Assembly (NCBI GenBank): GCA_023213395.1
Contig: CM041465.1
Coordinates: forward strand, 170,755,741-170,819,740
DNA from: Cycas panzhihuaensis
Lineage: Eukaryota; Cycadophyta
Direction: 5' to 3'
Length of the DNA stretch: 64,000 nt
Positions 33,990 to 44,109 of the stretch are shown piece by piece. Every line of letters starts with the position of its first letter. The stretch's first letter is position 1. Below the pieces are notes generated by a model, which saw only the letters and a list, made by a program, of their open reading frames with translations, did no database searches and was not told the origin of the DNA. Made by a program: the position numbers and the translations under genes.

Positions 33990-34335
33990 GAACTACATGT
34001 CAGTATGCTTCAACTGAGCATGAAAAATGGGATTCTTTATTAGGTAGATTACACTTTAACTCTCATAATCTATCCTCATAGCTACTATATACTCTACTTC
34101 TATGCTAGAAAGTACCAAAACTTGTTGTCTTTTACTCATCCAACTGACTATGCCACCACAAAGTGTAAAAATATACCCACTTGTAGATCTTCTACTATCA
34201 AGATCTCTAGCCCAATCAGTATCAACAAAACCTCTCAGGCTCACTATTCTACTCTCCATGGGATCTCCTTGATAGTAAATTCCATAGTTTGATGTACCTC
34301 GTAAATACCTAAAAATCCTTTTCATAGCTACCTAA
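33990..34335 (-). pseudogene. Copia G RNase H
   Basis: From 34325 the minus strand reads MKRIFRYLRGTSNYGIYYQG, then ESRIVSLRGFVDTDWARDLD, SRRSTSGYIFTLCGGIVSWM, SKRQQVLVLSSIEVEYIVAM. These are the classic copia RNase H blocks: DTDWA holds the first catalytic Asp and SSIEVEY the Glu. The open stretch is 89 codons and then meets a stop (34056). The enzyme removes RNA from the RNA-DNA hybrid. It is the best-preserved domain of G. It lies between RT and the 3' purine tract, as expected. Confidence 0.93.
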
Positions 34336-35345
34336 TGCTCCCTACCTAGGTTTGACATATACCTACTAACTACTCCCACTGCATGGGTAATGTCTGGTCA
34401 AGTACAAACCATCACATACATTAGGGTACTAACAACACTAGTATAAGGGACAAATGCCATGTCTTCAACTTCTTGGTGAATCTTTGGATATTGTTCAACT
34501 GATAATTTTAAACAAATATGAAGAGGAATATTAACTAGTTTACTATCCTGCAACATGAACTACTGTAATACTGTCTTAATGTATGATCTTTGGCTAAGCT
34601 AAATCTTCCTATTTCTCCTATCCCTTTTAATCTCAATGCCCAAAATAAAATGTGCAACACCAAGGTCCTTCATCTCAAAATGAGATGCTAGTTGGCCTTT
34701 TACAAGTTGTTTTATTTCTTTATTGTTACTAACTAAAAGGATGTCATTAACATATAAAGCTAGAATAACAAAATGATTACCAACCTACTTATAATAAATA
34801 CAATGATCTGCTTTGCTATGTACAAAGCCATCTACCAGCATATGTGAAACAAACTTCTAATACCACATCCTTGGTGACTATTTCAAGCCATATAATAACT
34901 TCTTCAACCTATACACCATATTCTCCTTCCCTACAACTTTAAATTATTCAAGCTATAATATATAAATTTCTTCCTTGAGGTCACCTTGAAGAAATATAGT
35001 TTTTACATCCATTTAATCCACCTCAAGGTCATAGGTAGCTACTATATCTAATAAAAGTCTAATTGAAGCAACTTTTATAATAGGAGAAAATACCTCACAA
35101 AAATCTATTCCCTTAACCTAGGAATAACCCTTTACTACTAAGTGGACCTTGTACTTTTTTATAGTACCATCTGCCTAAAACTTCTTCTTAAAGATCCATT
35201 TGTTATTAATAGGTTTTCTGCCATTAGGTAGATCCACCAAATCCTATGTGTTATTTTAGTCCAAGGCTATTATTTCTTCTTGCATGGCCTTCATCTAGAG
35301 TTGGCTCTCTTTCGATTTTAGAGCCTCCTAAGTAGTACCTGGATT
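34336..35345 (-). pseudogene. Copia G reverse transcriptase pseudogene
   Basis: Minus-strand readings between 35345 and 34340 show copia RT blocks, including MKAMQEEIIALD-like sequence, a DLKEEIYI-type stretch near 34980 and the VSNNKEIKQLVKGQLASHFE stretch near 34700. They are separated by numerous stops. The catalytic loop is near 34800, where ILALYVNDILLV keeps one of the two Asp (YVND). It continues into the RNase H block. Confidence 0.85.
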
Positions 35346-35559
35346 ATCATCTATGGTAGATAAAACAAAAGAGGAGCAATGAAAGTCTTTAAGAATATAC
35401 ATGTTAGGTTGTCTTCTCTCGTGAGTTGATCTCCTTAGGATGTGAGATTCTTGAGCTTGAGCTGCCTCTATAGCTAGTCCTTTCTCTTTAGTTGACTCAT
35501 ATTCTGATGTAGAATCTTTATCCCTTACCTCAAATTTACCTTGTTAGAGTCTTCCTCCT

Positions 35560-36430
35560 TTGGTTTTTCATCCTGCTTTAGAGACTTAAACTTCTATTTA
35601 AAGATAAAATCATGGCTATATACAAATTGTTGTGTTTTAAGGTTATAAAGCTTGTACCCTTTAACACTATCACCATAGCTAATGAAAATAGTCTTTTATA
35701 CTTTGAAATCGAGCTTAGTCCTTTTCTATTTAGGAACATGCAAAAAGGCTTCACAACCAAAAACTCTAAGATGACCAAGAGGTGGTTTCTTACCAAACCA
35801 TACTTCTTTAAGTGTTCTATACACTAAGGAAGTTGTTAGTGTTCTATTTATTAAATAGCTCATAGTCATCATAGTCTCAACCTTGAATTTCTTTTCTAAT
35901 CTAGCAACACTAAGCATACTACTTGATCTCTCCAATAAGGTCCTATTCATCCTTTCAACAAATCCATTATATTATGGTGTATAGAGAATTGTCTTTTGCC
36001 TTGCTATCCCACACTACTTACAGAACTACTCAAACTCCTTTGAACAAAACTCTCCTCTATTATTAGTCCTCAGTACCTTAGTCTTTCTATCACTCTGATT
36101 CTCGACTAAGGCCTTGAATTCTTTGAATTTATTGAAGACTTCAGATTTCTACCTAAGAAAGTACAACCATATCTTTCTCAAGAAATCATCTATGAATGAG
36201 ATAAAGTATTTGGACCCACCCAATGAGGATACATCAACAGGTCTAAAAACATTATTATAAACCAATTGTAGAATACCCTTTGCTCTCTTTGAGCTTAAAG
36301 GAAAACTAACCTGATTCTATTTACCATACACACAATGCTCACAGAAATCAAAATCAAAGAAGTCATTAATTCTATAGATGTCTTCTACCATACCTTTAGA
36401 GAATAAATCATGGAGGCCTTTCTATCTAAT
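35560..36430 (-). pseudogene. Copia G integrase pseudogene
   Basis: From 35950 the minus strand reads MNRTLLERSSSMLSVARLEK then a weakly altered stretch to LINRTLTTSLVYRTLKEVWF and GKKPPLGHLRVFGCEAFLHV, the region after the catalytic Glu of copia integrase. Upstream (36420-35960), FDFCEHCVYGK-like and FKEFEQFCK-like pieces of the core are seen, and the usual QRT-NGFVERMNR region is broken by stops (CQRQFSIH near 35980). It stands between protease and RT, as in copia. Confidence 0.88.
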
Positions 36431-36799
36431 ATAGCCTAATCTCTGATGCCACAAAATAGTTTTACCAATAGGTGATATTTGAGTTGTTCCTGCATTATTA
36501 CTATTTTCTATAACAGCCATACTATAACTTCTAGCATACACCATGCTTATATCAAGCTTATATAGTGTTCTAAATTAAACCCTTCTTGCTAACACCAATG
36601 ATCCTTGAACTATTCTACAACTGTTTTTATTGAAAATCATTTCTATTCCTACATAACCCAATTGACTAACAGATAATAAACTCATAGCTAAACTAGGAAT
36701 ATGACTTATATCAGGGATAGTTTTAATCCTTCAATCTCTAAATTGAACCTTCTCCTTTCATGACCCACAATTTATATGGATAATGATCCCTAAGAAATA

Positions 36800-37740
36800 C
36801 TTCATCTCCATCAATACTTGTATATTCATAAAACCACTCCCTATAAGAAATAACATGAAGCAAAGTACTAGATTCAATTAACTAAGAATCAACATTTGAC
36901 AACTTACTTGAGCTTGTTAAATAAACATCACCATCAGCTTTATCAAAGGCTTTTACTACCATGGAGGAAGTAGCTTCAGGTGATTTTCCCTTATCAACCT
37001 TGAATTAACATTAGATCTTTATATGGCTAGCCTTCCCACATCTCCAACATATGAAGGGATCTCTACCTGAAGATTTAGATTTTCCTCTAGATTTTGGCTA
37101 TCTATTCTTAGGCCTTTGTTGATCGTGATCCAACATTCAACCTCTCACTGCTAATGCTTCTTTTGAATAATCCTCAATAGATTTTTGCCTTGCCTCTTCT
37201 AATAACAGAGCAGTAATAACATCATCAAATTTTAGGGTGGGACTAATTATTCTGCTAATCATCATCACAAGATTATCCTATGAATTAGGAAGTGAATATA
37301 ACAGGATAATACACTTATCTTTTTAAGACATTATTATCCCAACTAAAATAAGCTAGCTCACCATGATGTTAAATATAGTGAAATGATTTGCAACTATATC
37401 TCTATCACTCATCTTGAGTGAATATAATTTTTTTCAAAGAAATGGATTATTAATTAGGGACTGAGTCTGACACAAAGCCTTTAACTTTTTCCATAGATCT
37501 TTGGCTGCAGACTCTATGGCAACATTCAATAACACCATGTTTAAAAGGCATAACCTTATCAAACTAATTACCTTTCGATCAATCTTCTTCCAGTCTTCAT
37601 CACCCATAGTCAAAGGCTTTGTTTTTACTACAATGATCCACTAATCCTTCTCGACGAGGATATCCTCCATCTTTAGCTGCTACAACTCAAAGTTCTAGCC
37701 ATTAAACTTTTTAATCTCCATCTTTATAGTGCTTGCCATG
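36800..37740 (-). pseudogene. Copia G gag and protease pseudogene
   Basis: Gag starts at minus-strand ATG 37739: MASTIKMEIKKFNG, a stop, then NFELQLKMEDILVEKD-like sequence (one stop). SLMISRIIS- and FDDVITALLLEEARQKSIED follow. The zinc knuckle near 37065-37010 reads CWRCGKASHIKI, a stop, then C: CX2CX4H is intact and the last Cys is in place. Protease residues near 36890 read SNVDS then a stop, so the active-site Asp-Ser is kept but Gly is lost to a stop. Gag coats the RNA; protease matures the particle. Confidence 0.87.
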
Positions 37741-37811
37741 ATCTTCATACTCAAGTTCACTAAATAAGACTCCTACTTACCAAATGGATTTCCACAGAAC
37801 CAAAACCCTTA

Positions 37812-37823
37812 GCTCTGATACCA
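37812..37823 (-). other. Primer-binding site of copia G
   Basis: The minus strand has TGGTATCAGAGC, a perfect tRNA-Met site two bases from the LTR. Confidence 0.95.
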
Positions 37824-37825
37824 AA

Positions 37826-38231
37826 TAAAGAGAAAATATAACTGCAACAGAAATGTAATAACAGAACTTTAAACCATGTAAAGAACAAATAGTATAAACA
37901 AGCTAAGAACACAATAATGAACACTTAGAGATTCAGGTCTAAGCATAGATCTTTTATTAATCTGAGCAACAGTTAAAAAATTATAAAGATGAACAAACCC
38001 CAACTCTTCTCATTGACTCATTAAAGACTCATCCAATACCATGTTACATGTGCCATTACATAAGAATATATAGACACAACATTACAAGATACCACCTTGT
38101 GATTTTACAATACAATGGGCATAAACCACGTGCTGATAAAGACCCCTATAAAATACCTAGACCCCACAAAGGGGCTCAAGTGTAATGCCTATACTAGTGT
38201 AACACTTAAAAAGTATTCGATATATCTAACA
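37826..38231 (-). repeat. 5' LTR of copia G
   Basis: 406 bp. On the minus strand TGTTAGATATATCG... to ...CTCTTTA. It is followed on the plus strand by target copy AGGGA. Confidence 0.93.
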
Positions 38232-38236
38232 AGGGA

Positions 38237-38390
38237 TGATAAAACATCCAATAACCATGGTCAAACTCATCATCGACAAAGGGAATAATTAGATCATCTA
38301 ATAAATCAACATGTAAACTCAAGCATACACTCATAAAACAACTAACCTAAGCTATACCAAGTTATGCTAAGTAAAGGATAACTATGTACC
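38237..38390. other. Spacer between copia G and the TRIM
   Basis: AT-rich sequence that is continuous with the bases left of 33297 once G is removed. No gene or motif. Confidence 0.6.
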
Positions 38391-38713
38391 TATCACAGGT
38401 TGTTGTTACACCAAAAGCCCTAAGGTGATTCGGGAAGAGGACTTCCTCGTGATAGTTAGCGTCACGCACTCCAATACTCCCCTGTCATGAGGAGTCGGTT
38501 GTACCTACGCAGCATGCATGTCCACCATGGCATTCCTCGGCAGACCCACCAACGCCTTCACATATGTCTGGGTGCGCTACCATAGTACATAGGACCGATT
38601 TTGAACCCTGGCCACTCTGATACGACTTGTCACAAGTTGCCATTACACCAAAATCCCCAGGGTGTTTTGGGAAGAGGATTTCCTCATGATAGTTAGCATC
38701 ACGTGCTCCAATA
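38391..38713 (-). mobile_element. TRIM-like miniature LTR element
   Basis: Two 86-bp direct repeats (38391-38476 and 38628-38713), about 80% identical by eye, enclose 151 bp. On the minus strand each repeat starts TATTGG (from TGTTGG) and ends in GTGAYA. A primer-binding-like sequence (TCGTATCAGAGTGGCC) follows the first repeat after two or three bases, and the purine run ACAGGGGAG precedes the second. Flanking pentamers GTACC and GTAGC differ at one base, consistent with a target duplication. Size, primer site, purine tract and lack of coding capacity fit a terminal-repeat retrotransposon in miniature. It is noticeably richer in G+C than its surroundings. Identification is by structure only. 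Confidence 0.78.
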
Positions 38714-40494
38714 GTAGCTTTACTTACCGATTGTAATTATGTCCATGTTATTCCTAAATTGTGGAAAATAATAATTATATTATCATTTCTCTTGTCATAT
38801 AAGTAAATAAAGCATAAATTAAATATAAACTAAAGGAAAACCTAACATGGTCTAGGTATTTGATAAAGACTTATGTATTGAGTGTTTTCCTCCTTATCAA
38901 ATTGCTTACTTTTCTCTCTTTTTCTATATAATAATACCACATAGACACTACCAAGTGACTATTATGTGTTATAGAAAACTAATGCAAACCTATATAAAGG
39001 ATGAATAAGAGTATCTTAACATAAGGGATAAGATTTTTTATTTTTTAATTTATTTTTCTTTTAATGATATCATAGCTACTTATTTCTATAATGAAAGAGA
39101 AAAGAGGAAACAAAATTAAAGAAATACTAACAACCCAAAATAAGAGAATTCAAGAAGAAAATAATAGAACTCAAATAACAAAAAATTAAATAGCAAGTGA
39201 ATTAAGCAATTCCAACAATTTTTTAAAATGAATTTAAGATAAAAATAAAAGAAAAATAATCATATCATTAAAAATATTAATAAACCTTAGATCTAGCATA
39301 AATGATACTATTAAAATAAAGTATAGAAAATATAGTATGAAGGGAGTAGTACTCTTAAATAAACAAAGAGATTCATGGTATGCCATAATACTTATAATGA
39401 AGGACATGGTATTATAGATGTACTATCACTAAAAATATATTAATGATATATGGTATTTTCATGAACAGAAACAAAAGTCTTGTGATATAAAATTAACAAT
39501 CAATAGCATGAAAGATATAAATAAAAAACTACAAAGAAAGACTAATAAAAATTTTCACAACCAAAGTGATAGATCCATGTAATAGAAATCTTCAATTCAA
39601 TGAAAAAATCAGATCAAAATAAAATAAAAGTGATTCCTTTTACCATCAATAAACAAGTGAGGTAGCTCAATACCTTAGAGAAATAACATATTTCATTAGG
39701 AATTTTAGAACAAAAATAAACATTTATAAAGAATAAATTAAGATGAAAGACTCATAAAATAACATTATGAAGTTGGTTTTTGAGAGAAATACACTATTTT
39801 TTAGGGATATTATGAAATAAACCTTAAGTGTCATTAGACTAGACTAATGGAAAAAGGCAAAGACGTAAAAGGGATATAATTTCCTCATAAAGTATCTATT
39901 TTTGACCCATGACTACTTGATTCTTATCTATTCAAGAATATCTACATAATGGTATAGATAGAATCAATAATTGTATTCAAAATCAAAGTGAAATATGTAT
40001 AAGAAGATAAAAGTGTGTGAAAAAATATAGAAAATACTCTTATTAATTAAAATAAATTACTTAGAGAGTATAAACTCACATTTAACTCTTAAAATTGCTA
40101 ACTAGAGGAGAACTTAACTTGTATTTAGCCTTGTAAACTAACTCAGAGAAGTATGAGTTCATGTCAATATAAAATGAGCACTTAAAAGAGCTAAACATAA
40201 ATAGAATAATAAAAAATATAAAGAGATATAATAATAGCAAACAAAGAAATGCAACAATAGTAAATAAAAGGTGATATAATTTCATTTCTTTATAGTTGTC
40301 ATAAAAATATATACTAGACTAAATAACCTATGATGTTGTATTTATGTAATGAAAAACATGTTATAGATAATAGATCCCATATCATCATTAACTAAGGAGT
40401 GTAGTATATAAAGAAACAAATTAAGTAGATACTCAATCATATGTAATATCAAAAAAATAATAAGTAAATATAATAATCAAATGCATATCTAATT
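38714..40494. other. A-rich segment, copy 1 of a direct duplication
   Basis: From about 38760 this A-rich, non-coding stretch matches 44110-46110 along its length. Examples are TAAGTAAATAAAGCATAAA at 38800 and 44143, GAATTCAAG, TTAGATCT-type, GATATATGGTATTTTCA and TTTTTAGGGATATTATGAAAT. About 250 bp of copy 1 (38830-39080) are absent from copy 2. No protein is visible. It sits directly upstream of a LINE endonuclease remnant in both copies. It may be a long LTR inserted in the LINE before duplication. Confidence 0.65.
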
Positions 40495-40863
40495 GCTTCC
40501 AACTTTTATTCAATGACGCCAAGGAAATCATTAAGGGGCTGTCAGAAGTCCGGATTGGGCATACTCTGAGAGCTGGAAATAAACCAGCTGATTTTCTAGC
40601 AAATTGGGGAGTGAGACAAAGGGCAGGACAAATATGGAAGTCAGATTTTCCCAGGGATCTTTTGGTTCTGGTTGAGAAGGATTTGATGCAGTAGCTAGCC
40701 GTGGGGCTTGTCCCGGCACTTGTCTGGCCTAGTCCGTGGGGCTGTCACGGACTCATACTTATCTGTCATGCTACATTTCTTGATGTATTAGGTTGTGGGA
40801 TCCTTCTTCAAACCCACTAAAATTCATTTTATCTAATCAAAAAAAAAATGCATATCTAATTAT
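40479..40863 (+). mobile_element. 5'-truncated L1-type LINE insertion Q
   Basis: A 353-bp insert (40495-40847) ends in an A-run and is flanked by a target duplication of at least 14 bp, ATGCATATCTAATT (40481-40494 and 40848-40861), possibly 16 bp. That is the signature of target-primed reverse transcription. The insert has normal CG content and an intact C-terminal ORF, unlike the decayed host copy, so it is recent. Copy 2 of the duplication has no insert at this point, so it arrived after the duplication. Confidence 0.92.
40497..40694 (+). pseudogene. L1 LINE ORF2 C-terminal RNase H fragment
   Basis: 65 codons without a stop, ending TAG at 40692: FQLLFNDAKEIIKGLSEVRI, then GHTLRAGNKPADFLANWGV and a basic tail. 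The RAGNKPADFLANWG block is the conserved end of the plant RNase H fold (RVT_3 type), in which Asp of the AD pair is catalytic. Plant L1 LINEs carry this domain at the end of ORF2, where it is placed here just before the 3' UTR and poly-A. The rest of ORF2 was lost by 5' truncation at insertion. A fragment of a plant RNase H-like gene is the alternative, but the poly-A and target duplication argue for a LINE. Confidence 0.85.
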
Positions 40864-41776
40864 TAAGAAAAACAACAAACCTAATTTTCCTAGATTGAGA
40901 ATAAAAGGCCCAAAATTAGGAAACATTAGGTAGTAAATAAAATTTTTCTTACCTTAATTATTATTATTTCATAAAATGATAACATCTTTATTTGAATTCA
41001 AAGGTAGTTCACGTTCACATTATTATCATTATTTTATACCACTTTATCATTTCTACTTCTTTATCCATTGTAATCAATTAGTCCTCCTATAAATTCCCTA
41101 TCTAAATTTAATAAATACTTTATCAATTATTCATGTTATTATAATGGTTTTATAAAATTTTAGAATTTTGTTCCTCATCCCTTATCCAAAGATTGTTGGA
41201 TTTTGTTGTGAGAATTAGTAGTTAAAAGTCTTTAGTAAGCAAATTGTAGGCATCCATCATAAAGGGGAATTTTTCCTATATAGAAATCTTCATGACATCT
41301 TATCCTTAATTAATATGTCCCCATTTGATTTTGATTTCCATGAACAATAATCTAAGGCAAGGTTTAAACTACTTATTCATGAGTTTCTCTACTCCAAGGG
41401 CACCTAAGCTTATGCTTGGTTACATTGGCTTAAGGAAGGGGAAGCTTCTCCAAAATTCTTTTTAGGTTCTTTAAGAAGATGCCAATCAAATTCTAGAATC
41501 TCTACCCTTAAATGTTTAGATAGATTCTTATAATATAACCCTTATGTTATAAGATACATGTTTATTAAACACTTTATATCCTATTTTACTTTTCTAATTT
41601 TTCTTGTTAGACTACATGTTATATTTGACTATGCCAATGCTATTTCTAGGAAAGTTAATAGATCATAAAATATTTGCTTTAGTATACCTATCTCCAAAGA
41701 TAAGAATAAAGGAGCCTTATGGCTTATGATTAAGGGAAAGCTCTAGGAAAGGATGGTCTTACTGTGGAGTTTTACA
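40864..41776 (+). pseudogene. LINE K copy 1: endonuclease end to start of RT
   Basis: The plus strand matches 48690-49530 (copy 2). Readable pieces are the linker after the endonuclease (SKDCWI, VGIHHKGEFF), then AYAWLHWLKEGEASPKFFLG and SLRRCQSNSRISTLK, and finally KGALWLMIKGK, equivalents of the N-terminal part of non-LTR RT, including the stretch before the conserved Pro-Asp-Gly. It stops at 41776, where LTR-like sequence N begins. Numerous stops; long dead. Confidence 0.75.
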
Positions 41777-43257
41777 TGTTATCCATCCCTTTGAGTAAAG
41801 TTACTTGAGAGTCATATGGGTCATTGGTGAATGGCCACTCTGATACTTAACTAAGGATGGGTTCAATGGCCCAATAAGAAGGTAGTTACTCCATTATAAA
41901 ACTAGACTAAATGGAATGGGAGCCCAATAAAGTGGATCAAAATAAGTTAAAGGGAAGGAGACCTCACAACCTTTAAGAAAATTGAGGTATATAAAGGGCA
42001 ACTCCCAAAGGATGCATAAGGGTCTATACCAAGGTGCACAGTCACCGCTCTAAATCAGCATGAATGGGCAAGTAGTGCTTATGAATTTTATAATCTCCTA
42101 TTAAGTGAACTTCCTTAAGGTAAATACTTATGATGGAATAAAAAGAAGATAGTCAATAAAGGATTGCTAACTCTAATTAGGAAGTCCATAGTATGGTTGT
42201 GGTTACTAAAGATGTAACCTACAAGGGGGCAAAGTCAATCACATAACATAATGATTAACCTAGGGTAGGAGGTCTAAATCAAAGAGGGGAAGTAGATAAC
42301 TTTCTTTTACGAACACTTATGTATCAATGTAGACACAAGCATGGGGAAAAATAAAGCCTAGACTAGAAGAATGAGGATGTATGCATATGATCGGAGAAGG
42401 ATGGTAAGAGAAAAATAAATAAGCTAAGTAAACATCTACCAATCATGCAAAATAAAGTAAATAAGCAAGTGTATAAGTAAACAAAGCATAAAAATAAGAA
42501 ATAGAACCTAATTAACTAACTAAAAACCTTCTTAAAAGGAGTAAATAACACTCAAGAAAAGCACCTAGAATCTAAGAGGGTAGTAGGGGCACTTGTGCCC
42601 TAAATAATGATGAACTTATGAATTTATCCTAATAACTATAACCCCCTAAGGCAATTGACCTCTACTTAACCAACTCTCTAAAATACTACTATTTGTCATA
42701 GACTCAATCTAGAATAAGGGAGGTCCAATATAAATAAGAGGTGAAAAAGGAATCAAGATGATGGAATTAACATGATTGTGGGTAAGTTGTTGGAGACTTG
42801 CTTTTTCTAATAATAACTCGTTATAAGTATAGGGCTCTAGAAGATGCCTATATCTAATCCTAACAAGCTTATTCAACACTAAGAGATGAATAAGACATAA
42901 GAACCACTCTCAATAAGACATGCATTATTCACTCAATTCTCCTAACTATATATAGGTAGGATAATTGCTCACTACCAAGCCACTCGAAATATAATGAATG
43001 ATGCAACTTGTCCTCAAGTATAAGGTTACCATACTCTCTTGGTGATGAAATTTAAGTGAAGCCCCAAGTAACCCCTCCTCAAGGAGGCGAACACCCTACC
43101 CTAACAAAGGCTAAGAGAGTCTATTATTCATATACTTGTATATATTTTATCATATTATACTTCTTTTATCTATCATACACTCATCTCTCTTATCTATTAT
43201 TTGTCCTTATTAGGTTCATTCCTCATTGTTCATATCTTTTATATCAATCTCCCAACA
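41777..43257 (+). repeat. Probable LTR N
   Basis: It starts TGTTATCCATCCC exactly where LINE copy 1 loses similarity to copy 2, and ends CTCCCAACA. A primer-site-like TGGTATCAACAT begins at 43261. A TATA-like region (GTATATAAAGGGC) lies near 41990. About 1.48 kb. No second copy was found in the window, so the element is either truncated or was removed by recombination. A second LTR-end/primer-site pair (CTAACA then TGGCATCAGAGTG at 43294) follows 34 bp later. Confidence 0.5.
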
Positions 43258-44109
43258 TAGTGGTATCAACATATCAAGCTTAAAGCTAACATAGTGGCAT
43301 CAGAGTGAATTCCATAACTAATAGAAACAAAAGTTAAATCTTAGGTACCTAGAGGTTGGGACAATGTAGTATACTATTGATGACATATAGATTAAGTTAA
43401 AGACATAATACATCCTATACTAGATATAATATTTTACATTAGATAAGGTATTCACATGCAAGGAATATTTAGTAACTTAGAAGCACAAGGTAGTTACTAT
43501 GAAGTTATGACTTTAATTATATATATATATATATAATATTAATAGAATAAATAAAGATGATCTTACTTCACTGTACTTAAAAAGGTATGAAATAAGAGAA
43601 AAATATGTGATTATTTATCATGGAGGGGGACTAGTAAATTAAGGTTAAGGAATCTCTTGTTTGAGAACTTCTTTGATGAAGAGGTTCTCTTTAGGAGGCC
43701 CAAAAAGAAGAGCTTCACCCTCCATTGTAATAGAAGTGAACTCAGGAGGTAATCATTTAATTATATGAAAAAAAAGTATACAATAAAAGAGAAACACTCT
43801 AGAAATAAAATAAGAAGAAATAATAAGAATAGGTCACGATAATGTGTCCTTAATATGATCACAAAAAAAATTTATTTATTATGGGATCTCTATTGTTCAA
43901 CTCTAAGAAAATACTTAAGATAAGACCTAAGAATAAAATTACCATGCAAATATCAAGCTCCTATGAATAATAAAAGTTTTTTAGATAATATGGTTATTGG
44001 TTATATTCGAGATATAATAATCTATATGAGATTTATTATATGACTTTCAATCAATGAAAGGGGTCCTTATATGTAATAACTCTATTTTACATATTCATCG
44101 AAAATAAAT
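43258..44109. other. Sequence after LTR N; no gene seen
   Basis: May be the start of N's interior. It includes a short (AT)n run near 43520. ORFs are short and show no motif. From about 44110 the second copy of the duplication begins. Confidence 0.4.

Larger units (their letters stand above)
33297..38231 (-). mobile_element. Complete Ty1/copia element G
   Basis: 4935 bp, the normal size for copia. LTRs at 33297-33789 (3', 493 bp) and 37826-38231 (5', 406 bp) are flanked by an exact AGGGA duplication (33292-33296 and 38232-38236). A perfect primer-binding site and a purine tract are present. Minus-strand order is gag, protease, integrase, RT, RNase H. Most frames are broken, but RNase H and parts of integrase remain open for 70-90 codons. 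The 87-bp length difference between the LTRs lies in a C-rich tract. Confidence 0.95.

Noticed and set aside
38391-38713. tRNA-derived SINE instead of TRIM
   Set aside because: GGGTTCAAA beside the primer site resembles a tRNA B-box, but the flanking 86-bp direct repeats, purine run and 5-bp flanks fit a TRIM better.
41777-44109. Complete LTR retrotransposon N
   Set aside because: Only one LTR-like end pair seen; no second LTR or pol in the window.
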